Part shown: one piece after another, positions 57,922-64,000 of the stretch
Layout of the letters: each line of letters begins with the position of its first letter
Position numbering within the stretch: position 1 is the stretch's first letter
Assembly (NCBI GenBank): GCA_030323305.1
Contig: CP106741.1
Span: forward strand, 5,455,501 to 5,519,500
Direction: 5' to 3'
DNA: 64,000 nt
Source: Paenibacillus sp. CC-CFT747
GTDB lineage: Bacteria > Bacillota > Bacilli > Paenibacillales > NBRC-103111
Notes under the pieces: generated by a model
Databases searched by the model: none
Told to the model about the DNA's origin: nothing
The model's input: the letters and a program-made list of their open reading frames with translations, nothing else
Program-made: the position numbers and the translations under genes

Positions 57922-58854
57922 TTATGGTTCCGTAGGATCCGGTATGGCAGGCATGAGATCCGGCTGGTTCAAGCTTTCCCAAAGATAGAAAGTGAAGTAG
58001 CTGGACCAGGGTGTCCAATCGGCACCCATTCTTCTTATATCGGCTTCGGTTGGCTGTTCTTTTAGCCCGTACCATTTCTTTACGGCATTTCTCAGTCCAA
58101 TATCCGCCGCGGGAAGCAGGTCCGTCCTTCCTAGGCCGAAGAGCAGGAAGCATTCTACCGTCCAGCGGCCGACGCCTCTCTCGGGCAGAAGCCTCTCCAT
58201 AATCTCCTCATTCCCTTTTCTGTCCAAATCGTCGAATTTTAACCCGCCCTCCGCTGTTTTTCGAGAAAGATCGATGACATACTCGGCCTTTCGGCGGCTG
58301 AATTGCAGCTGGGTTAGTTGCTCGTACGACAAGGAGGCGATCTCCTCCGGAGACGGAAATGGATAGTAGGCCGTTCCTTCGAAAAGCAAAGGCGTCGAGA
58401 CTGTTTCAACCAATCTCCGGACGAGCGTGGCGGCGAAGGAAAGATTCATCTGCTGCCCGATAATCGTTTTGATCAGACATTCATAAGGATCCGCTTCCCG
58501 GATAATGCGCAGGCCATACAGCCGTTCGGCAAGGAAAGCAATCTCTTGGTACTTCTGGAGTTGAAGGTAATATGTACCCAGATCCACGTCCACCGACAGC
58601 ATGTTCTCCACCGTTTCCCGGATGAAGGGCAGCTCGGTTTCCTTGACGGTTTCCATAACCTCCACTAGCAGCTCCGGCGAGTCGACTTCACCGATAGAAG
58701 CTATTCTTATTAAGTATATGTTACCCCTAACGCGGATGGTACGAATCAACGTTTTAGGTTCTATGCGGTACAAAGGATGAGAATTTTGCTGAAACCGTCG
58801 AATCATGGCGTCAAAATCATACGGCGGATTCGGACTAATACGGAATACAGTCAT
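57922..58854 (-). CDS. DNA-3-methyladenine glycosylase II (AlkA-type)
   Basis: This intact protein of 310 residues has an N-terminal TBP-like domain and a HhH-GPD domain: ECLIKTIIGQQMNLSFAATLVRR (about 125-147), ERGVGRWTVECFLLFGLGRTDLLPAADIGLRNAV (hairpin and catalytic Asp251). It excises alkylated bases. It lies in a row of repair genes (nfo, Fpg-type, mrfB, mrfA) 3-8 kb away on the same strand. Gap 57862-57921 is unremarkable. Confidence 0.87.
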   Translation of the reverse strand: MTVFRISPNPPYDFDAMIRRFQQNSHPLYRIEPKTLIRTIRVRGNIYLIRIASIGEVDSPELLVEVMETVKETELPFIRETVENMLSVDVDLGTYYLQLQKYQEIAFLAERLYGLRIIREADPYECLIKTIIGQQMNLSFAATLVRRLVETVSTPLLFEGTAYYPFPSPEEIASLSYEQLTQLQFSRRKAEYVIDLSRKTAEGGLKFDDLDRKGNEEIMERLLPERGVGRWTVECFLLFGLGRTDLLPAADIGLRNAVKKWYGLKEQPTEADIRRMGADWTPWSSYFTFYLWESLNQPDLMPAIPDPTEP

Positions 58855-59005
58855 CGCTAACTCCCTCCCAAAAACCCAGCTATTAGCTTATCACACTTTA
58901 ATCCCGCAGGGAACCATAAATCCGGCGCCCCATGAATAAGCCACTGCATGCCGGGTTACATTAGGTTTTGGTTAACCGACCAAATTTCAGCAGGAGGTGG
59001 CTGCC

Positions 59006-59230
59006 ATGGCCAAACCGGACAATCGCGCAGACAACGTAGAACATTTGCAGGAACACATCCAGAACACGATCGACAACCTGGAGGAGTCCGAAAGCTACCT
59101 GAACGAGCATGCCGATGAGATTTCATCCGAGGAACGGGAAACCCTTCAGAGCAAGAACGAACGCCGCCGGGAAAGCCTTGCCGCTTTCCGGGAAGAAGTT
59201 AAGGACGAAGCCCACTCGCAGGACGTTTAA
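59006..59230 (+). CDS. tlp: Small acid-soluble spore protein Tlp
   Basis: The 74-residue protein begins MAKPDNRADNVEHLQEHIQ and contains ERETLQSKNERRRESLAAFREEVKDEA, the Tlp pattern. AGGAGG lies 8 bases upstream of the ATG at 59006; the GTG at 58997 is ignored. Tlp is a forespore-made spore-core protein in Bacillales. A sigma-G promoter was looked for in 58855-59005, and no convincing match was found. Confidence 0.88.
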   Translation: MAKPDNRADNVEHLQEHIQNTIDNLEESESYLNEHADEISSEERETLQSKNERRRESLAAFREEVKDEAHSQDV

Positions 59231-59247
59231 GCTTTGCTTCCGTTGAA

Positions 59248-59275
59248 GCCTTTTCCCTCGGGAAGAGGCCTTTTT
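59248..59275 (+). terminator. Terminator of tlp
   Basis: GCCTTTTCCC, TC, GGGAAGAGGC with one bulge form a stem followed by CTTTTT. It overlaps the stop codon of the convergent rnz. Confidence 0.6.
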
Positions 59276-60264
59276 CATAGGTGACAGCTGCCCCGGCCAT
59301 AGTATTCGTAATCGGCTCTTCTTTTTAAGGGGATCCCTATCTTATTTCCTTTTGGAACTGCCGTTCCCCAGAAATCGTGAGCCAAATAAGTCTCCGGGAA
59401 AATCTCCTTTGCCTCTGCCAGCAGCTCCGCCTCCTCTTCCTGATAACGGGAGCTCAGATGGGTGATAACCAGCTTCTGGACTCCCGCCTCCTTGGCGATC
59501 TCCGCCGCCTCCACCGCGGTGGAATGACCGTAATCCGCTGCCAGGCTTTGATGCCGGTGGGCAAAGGTCGCCTCGTGTACGAGCAGATCGCAGTCACGGG
59601 CAAGCTCAACCGAGCGGGCGCAGCTTCTCGTATCTCCAATAACCGCAAGCGTCCGGCCGACAGCGGCGGGTCCGAGAAAATCTTTCCCGTGAAGCTGTTC
59701 CCCATTCTCCAGGCAGACGGATTCCCCACGCTTCAATTGGGCGAACAGAGGGCCAGGCGCAATTCCTCTCTCTTTCAGCTTCCCTGCGTAGAGGGGACGC
59801 TCCCCCGCCTTCTCGGTAACCCGGTACCCGAAGCTGTCAATCCGATGATCCACCATGGCGGCTTCCACTTTAAACCGGTCATCCTCCAGGACAATCCCTT
59901 CATGGATTTCCACCACTTCCAGCTCGTAATCCAGATGGGATTCGCTCACCTGAAAGACCGTTTTCAGAAAGAGTTGGATGCCCGGAGGTCCGTACACGGT
60001 TACCTTCGAGTGGCCTCCCTGGTACGAACGGCTTGTCAGAAAACCCGGAAGACCAAAAATATGATCTCCGTGCAAATGCGTGACGAACACTTTGGATATT
60101 TTGCCCGGTTTATAGGGGGATTTCATCAGCTGGTGCTGGGTCCCTTCTCCGCAGTCGAACAGCCAGCAAGTCCCGCATTCCGCCAGCAGATTCAATATAC
60201 CGGATGTTACGTTCCGCTGCTTGGAAGGCCTCCCCGCTCCCGTTCCCAGAAAATAGTATTCCAT
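59275..60264 (-). CDS. rnz: Ribonuclease Z
   Basis: The 329-residue protein has the tRNase Z pattern: MEYYFLGTGAGRPSKQRN, LFDCGEGTQHQL, VFVTHLHGDHIFGLPG (zinc-binding), VMVDHRIDSFGYRV-type (AMVDHRIDSFGYRV), DCDLLVHEATF and ITHLSSRY. It makes the 3' end of tRNA precursors lacking encoded CCA. The start at 60264 has GGAGG 8 bases upstream; the one at 60279 has not. Confidence 0.9.
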   Translation of the reverse strand: MEYYFLGTGAGRPSKQRNVTSGILNLLAECGTCWLFDCGEGTQHQLMKSPYKPGKISKVFVTHLHGDHIFGLPGFLTSRSYQGGHSKVTVYGPPGIQLFLKTVFQVSESHLDYELEVVEIHEGIVLEDDRFKVEAAMVDHRIDSFGYRVTEKAGERPLYAGKLKERGIAPGPLFAQLKRGESVCLENGEQLHGKDFLGPAAVGRTLAVIGDTRSCARSVELARDCDLLVHEATFAHRHQSLAADYGHSTAVEAAEIAKEAGVQKLVITHLSSRYQEEEAELLAEAKEIFPETYLAHDFWGTAVPKGNKIGIPLKRRADYEYYGRGSCHL

Positions 60265-60384
60265 CAAGGCTTCCTCCATCCGTCATGTACCGGTTTCATT
60301 ATTTTGCCAAAAGATCTGGTATTTATTCTCTTCCCTTCCAGGCATTCTTGTTAACCCTATTGGATAAGAACCCATTAAAAACCA

Positions 60385-60424
60385 GAAAAAAAGCGCTAAT
60401 TCTCTAAAAGAATTAACGCTTTTC
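60385..60424 (-). terminator. Terminator of metH
   Basis: AAAAGCG(C)TAATTCT (from 60388) pairs with AGAATTAACGCTTTT (to 60423); on the minus strand a T-run follows (TTTTTTTCTGG). It is placed 8 bases behind the metH stop. Confidence 0.75.
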
Positions 60425-60432
60425 GGTAGAGT

Positions 60433-63400
60433 TTAAACCTTATCCACATTGAAATATTGGGCTTGAGGATGGGCGAATACCATCGCGGAGACGGAGGCTT
60501 CGGGATCCATCATGCAGCCTTCCGTCAGCTCTATCCCGATGTCTTCCGGCTTCATCAGCTGGAAAAGAAGCTCCTGGTCCTCCAGGTTCGGACAAGCCGG
60601 GTAACCGAAGGATACTCGGATTCCCTGGTAACGGGCTCCGTGCCGCTGCTTCATGGTCATTTCGGCCGGATCCGGGAAGCCCCACACATCTCTCATGATG
60701 TGATGAATCCGCTCGGCAAAGGCCTCGGCCGTCTCGAGCGCACATGCCTGGAGCGCATGGGAACGCAGGTAATCGCCCTGGTCCTTCCACTGCCCGGAGA
60801 GCTCCCGGATTCCATGCCCGGCGGTGACCACCAGGAAGCCGACATAATCCATCGTGCCGCTCTCGGTCGATTTCAGGAAATCGGCGAGGCAGAGGAACGG
60901 CTCCACCTCCTGACGGGGGAACGAGAACCGCTGAATGACGCGGGAATGGTCGTCCGGGTCATAGACGAGTATATCGTTCCCTTCCGACTGCGCCGGGAAG
61001 AACCGGTACATGCCGTGGGCTTTGATGATCCCCTCCGACTGGGCTTCCGCATAAATTCCGTCCACCACTTCTTTTAGCTGGGTGGCCTTCGGATCGCCTT
61101 CCTTCAGAAGCTTCTCCACCGATCCGCGGATGCCCAAATGCTTCCCAAGCAGCATCTCCTGATTCACATAAGGGAGCAGATGAGGAAGCGGGTAATCCCG
61201 GAGGATGTGACGTTCGGTATCGGGTAGGATAAAGACCGGCGCCTCTTGGGAAATCGCCGTGCTTCTGGCGCGCGACGGAACGATGTTGTCCGAGGGCTTG
61301 CGGCCGGTTTCCATCACGTCGGATTCCTTCCACTCCCGCAGCTCGTCAATCAGCTTCTGCCGCTGCTGGCTGTCGCTCAGCTTGTTGGCGATGTCCAGGC
61401 CGTCCATAGCGTCCTTCGCATAGAGAACCAAGCCGTCATATTCCGGAAGAATGCGTGTTTTGGTGAACTTGCGCGTGAGCGCGGCGCCTCCGACCAGAAT
61501 CGGCACGTCGATGCCGGCCGTCTTCAAATCCTGGGCCGTCACGACCATTTGCTGGGCGGATTTGACCAGCAGGCCGGATAGGCCGATGGCATCGGGCTTC
61601 TCTTCCCGGAAAGCTTGAATCAGCTGCTCCGGCGGCACCTTGATCCCCAGGTTCACGATCTGGTACCCGTTGTTGGAGAGAATAATCTCCACCAGGTTTT
61701 TGCCGATGTCGTGAACGTCTCCCTTGACGGTTGCGAGCAGAATCTTTCCTTTTACCGCGGATTCGTTCTTCTCCATAAAAGGCTCCAGGAAAGCAACGGA
61801 GGCCTTCATGACCTCCGCGCTCTGAAGAACCTCGGCCACGATCAGCTCGTTGTTATTAAAGAGCCGCCCGACCTCTTCCATCCCTTTCATTAGCGGTCCG
61901 TTTATCACTTGAAGCGGCGGATATTTCTTCAGGGCTTCCTCCAGGTCGGGAATGAGCCCTTCCTTCGTTCCTTCCACGACATAGGAAGCGAGCCGCTCCT
62001 CCAAGCTCAGGTTGGAGATCTTCTCGATCTTGTCGACTTTCTTCTCCCGGAAAACGGACACGAATTCGGCGAGCGTCTCATCGTTCGTGTTGAAGATCAG
62101 GTTCTCCGCCAGCTCTCTCTCATGCTCCGGAATGGAGGCATAGCGCTCCAGCGTCTCCGTGTTGACTATCGCGTAATCCAATCCAGCCTTCGTACAGTGA
62201 TAGAGGTAAACGGAATTCAGCACCTCGCGTCCTGCAGGCGGAAGGCCGAACGAGATGTTGCTCAAGCCGAGAATGGTTTTGCACTCGGGAAACTTCTCTT
62301 TGATGAGCTTGATTCCTTCAATGGTCTCTACCGCGGATCCGAGGTATTGAGGGTCACCTGAGCCGATCGGGAACATATTCGGGTCAAAAATAATATCGTG
62401 CGGCTTCAAGCCGTACTTGTTTACCAGCAGGTCGTGGGCGCGCGTGGCAACCTCGATTTTGGCCTGGCGGGAGACGGCCTGCCCACTCTCATCGATGAGG
62501 ATGCAGACCACGGCCGCTCCGTATTTATGAATCAGAGGAACGATTGCTTCGAACTTGGATTCGCCGTCCTCCAAATTGATGGAGTTGATGACTGCTTTGC
62601 CTTGGGAATATTTCAGCCCGAGCTCAATGATATGGTCATAGGTCGAGTCGATCATGAGGGGAACCTTGACCTTCTTAACGACCTGCTGAAGGAAAGTTTC
62701 CATCGCGTAGGCTTCATCTATATCCGTATCCTGAAGATTGATATCGATGATATGAGCGCCTTTCTTGACCTGGGCGCGGGCAACCTCGGAAGCTTCCTCG
62801 TATTTCCCTTCTTTGATAAGGCGTTTGAATTTCCGCGAGCCCGACACGTTCGTGCGTTCCCCTACCATCACGGGACGGTTCTCCGGCTCGATATAGACCG
62901 TCTCGATTCCGGAAACGGCAGGCGGGTGAGTACCCGTTTGCGGACGCGGCGCATAATCCTTAAGCGTTTCGGCGAGAGCATGGATATGCTCCGGAGTCGT
63001 CCCGCAGCAGCCGCCGGCGATGTTCAGCCAGCCCCGCTCGGCAAAACCGGCCATTTTCTTCGCCAGTGATTCCGGCGATTCATGGTAATGCCCGTTCTCA
63101 TCGGGAAGCCCGGCGTTCGGGTAGCAGCTGACGGCCATTCCGGCAATTTGCGACAGCGACCGGATATGATCCCTCATGAATTCGGGGCCGGTGGCGCAGT
63201 TCAATCCGACGGAGATGGGATTCAGATGCTCCAGCGAAATGTAGAACGATTCGATGTTCTGACCCGCAAGGGTCGTTCCCATAGGCTCGATCGTACCGGA
63301 AATCATGATGGGAAGCTGAACCCCTAACTCGTCCATAGCCCGGCGGATTCCGAGACTTCCCGCTTTTACGTTCAGGGTATCCTGGGACGTCTCCAGAAGA

Positions 63401-63879
63401 AGCGCATCCACCTTCGATTCGATTAATGCTTTCGCTTGCTCGTAGTAGCTGTCCACCAGCTCGTCAAAGGTTACGCCTCCTGTGACCGACAACGTTTTGG
63501 TCGTCGGTCCTAAGGCTCCCGCCACGTAACGGGGCCATTCCGGTGTGGAGTATTTGTCGGATGCCTCCACCGCCAGCTTCGCCGCTGCTTTGTTGATTTC
63601 CTCGGCCCGGTCTTGAAGCCCGTATTCGGCAAGAACGACACTCGTCGCCCCGAAGGTGTTCGTTTCAATAATATCCGACCCCGCGGCGAAATAAGCCTCA
63701 TGAATCTTCCGGATGACATCCGGCCGGGTCAGCACCAGAATCTCGTTGCAGCCGTCCAGGTCTTCTCCTCCGAAATCCTCTTCCGTCAGATTCTCCTGCT
63801 GGATCATCGTTCCCATGGCGCCGTCCAAAATCATAATCTTCTTCTGCAGCTGCTCCTGCAGTGATGGTTTCGTCATCAT
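60433..63879 (-). CDS. metH: Cobalamin-dependent methionine synthase
   Basis: This intact protein of 1148 residues has all four modules. The homocysteine domain (1-320) has ILDGAMGTMIQ, GLNCATGP and NIAGGCCGTTPEH with zinc cysteines. The pterin domain (about 335-620) has VGERTNVSGSRKF and INLQDTDID. The B12 domain has KGDVHDIGKNLVEIIL with the cobalt-ligating His near residue 720. The activation domain (about 890-1140) has RFSFPRQ and VTAGHGIREL. It methylates homocysteine with methyl-tetrahydrofolate in the cytosol. ATG at 63879 follows AGGGAG. 63880-64000 shows no riboswitch. Confidence 0.95.
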   Translation of the reverse strand: MMTKPSLQEQLQKKIMILDGAMGTMIQQENLTEEDFGGEDLDGCNEILVLTRPDVIRKIHEAYFAAGSDIIETNTFGATSVVLAEYGLQDRAEEINKAAAKLAVEASDKYSTPEWPRYVAGALGPTTKTLSVTGGVTFDELVDSYYEQAKALIESKVDALLLETSQDTLNVKAGSLGIRRAMDELGVQLPIMISGTIEPMGTTLAGQNIESFYISLEHLNPISVGLNCATGPEFMRDHIRSLSQIAGMAVSCYPNAGLPDENGHYHESPESLAKKMAGFAERGWLNIAGGCCGTTPEHIHALAETLKDYAPRPQTGTHPPAVSGIETVYIEPENRPVMVGERTNVSGSRKFKRLIKEGKYEEASEVARAQVKKGAHIIDINLQDTDIDEAYAMETFLQQVVKKVKVPLMIDSTYDHIIELGLKYSQGKAVINSINLEDGESKFEAIVPLIHKYGAAVVCILIDESGQAVSRQAKIEVATRAHDLLVNKYGLKPHDIIFDPNMFPIGSGDPQYLGSAVETIEGIKLIKEKFPECKTILGLSNISFGLPPAGREVLNSVYLYHCTKAGLDYAIVNTETLERYASIPEHERELAENLIFNTNDETLAEFVSVFREKKVDKIEKISNLSLEERLASYVVEGTKEGLIPDLEEALKKYPPLQVINGPLMKGMEEVGRLFNNNELIVAEVLQSAEVMKASVAFLEPFMEKNESAVKGKILLATVKGDVHDIGKNLVEIILSNNGYQIVNLGIKVPPEQLIQAFREEKPDAIGLSGLLVKSAQQMVVTAQDLKTAGIDVPILVGGAALTRKFTKTRILPEYDGLVLYAKDAMDGLDIANKLSDSQQRQKLIDELREWKESDVMETGRKPSDNIVPSRARSTAISQEAPVFILPDTERHILRDYPLPHLLPYVNQEMLLGKHLGIRGSVEKLLKEGDPKATQLKEVVDGIYAEAQSEGIIKAHGMYRFFPAQSEGNDILVYDPDDHSRVIQRFSFPRQEVEPFLCLADFLKSTESGTMDYVGFLVVTAGHGIRELSGQWKDQGDYLRSHALQACALETAEAFAERIHHIMRDVWGFPDPAEMTMKQRHGARYQGIRVSFGYPACPNLEDQELLFQLMKPEDIGIELTEGCMMDPEASVSAMVFAHPQAQYFNVDKV

Positions 63880-64000
63880 AGCAAACTCCCTTTCCACTTG
63901 ACCGCCCGAGTAACCGTCCGTTGGTCCATTTTCTCTCTGTTTGATTAAAAATTAGTTTACCAAAACCTACGGATTTATAAAAGACTCAAATCCAAGTTAT

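Noticed and set aside
1..64000. CRISPR array, tRNA, rRNA, prophage or insertion sequence
   Set aside because: No regularly spaced direct repeats, cloverleaf-like genes, transposase or phage structural motifs were seen on reading the window.
63880..64000. SAM or cobalamin riboswitch upstream of metH
   Set aside because: Only 121 bases are available; no SAM-I or B12-box motif could be read. The leader may continue beyond the window.

Overview
The window looks like chromosome from a Paenibacillus-type bacterium (Bacillota, Paenibacillaceae). The evidence is: a bacilliredoxin, KapB- and YpbS-type small Bacillales proteins, a YjcZ-like sporulation protein, spore protein Tlp, the MrfA/MrfB repair pair, an isoleucine T-box leader, strong AGGAGG ribosome binding sites, frequent TTG/GTG starts, and many 4-base ATGA/GTGA/TTGA overlaps. 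No rRNA, tRNA, phage, insertion sequence or CRISPR array was seen.

The sequence has a pervasive quality problem. About thirty otherwise well-conserved genes are broken by single-base indels. Nearly all are one lost base inside a short homopolymer (G/C runs of 3-6, A/T runs of 3-7). Restoring the base rejoins each protein perfectly, so these genes are annotated here as single CDSs with the indel noted. They should be read as probable consensus errors, not as decayed genes.

Layout. 1-2.4 kb: the end of an EcsC-family gene, then brxC with a phosphodiesterase, an acidic-tailed protein, a YjcZ-like protein and a DUF6075-like gene. 2.5-19.6 kb: a long minus-strand catabolic cluster. It reads from a catabolite-repressible-looking promoter through a sugar ABC transporter (binding lipoprotein and two permeases), a GH38 alpha-mannosidase, an Asp/Glu-racemase-like protein, an FGGY kinase, a class II ketose-bisphosphate aldolase, an MBL hydrolase, a second GH38 alpha-mannosidase, a class II (OtnC-like) aldolase, a DUF1537 acid-sugar kinase, a DeoR regulator, an SIS isomerase and a ROK kinase. 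19.8-35.3 kb: mostly housekeeping and small Bacillales genes (histidinol phosphatase, a second DeoR regulator, TRIC-type channel, AIM24, KapB, thioredoxin, M42 peptidase) plus three different ABC-F ATPases.

35.3-47.5 kb: a complete Tad (Flp pilus-type) secretion locus. From promoter to end it holds TadZ, TadA, TadB, TadC, a Flp-like pilin, TadE-like protein, a large DUF5702-like protein, a second TadE-like protein, prepilin peptidase and an FHA-domain membrane protein. A Ser/Thr kinase fused to a degenerate MinD-like domain lies directly upstream. Kinase and FHA protein at the two ends suggest that the machine is phospho-regulated. The promoter is separated from tadZ by a hairpin followed by a T-run, a possible attenuator.

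47.5-64 kb: threonine deaminase behind an Ile-specific T-box, a YlmA-like ABC ATPase, then DNA repair genes (nfo, an Fpg-family glycosylase, mrfB, mrfA), lrgA/lrgB, a MurA paralogue with Asp in place of the catalytic Cys, an AlkA-type glycosylase, tlp, rnz, and metH at the right edge.
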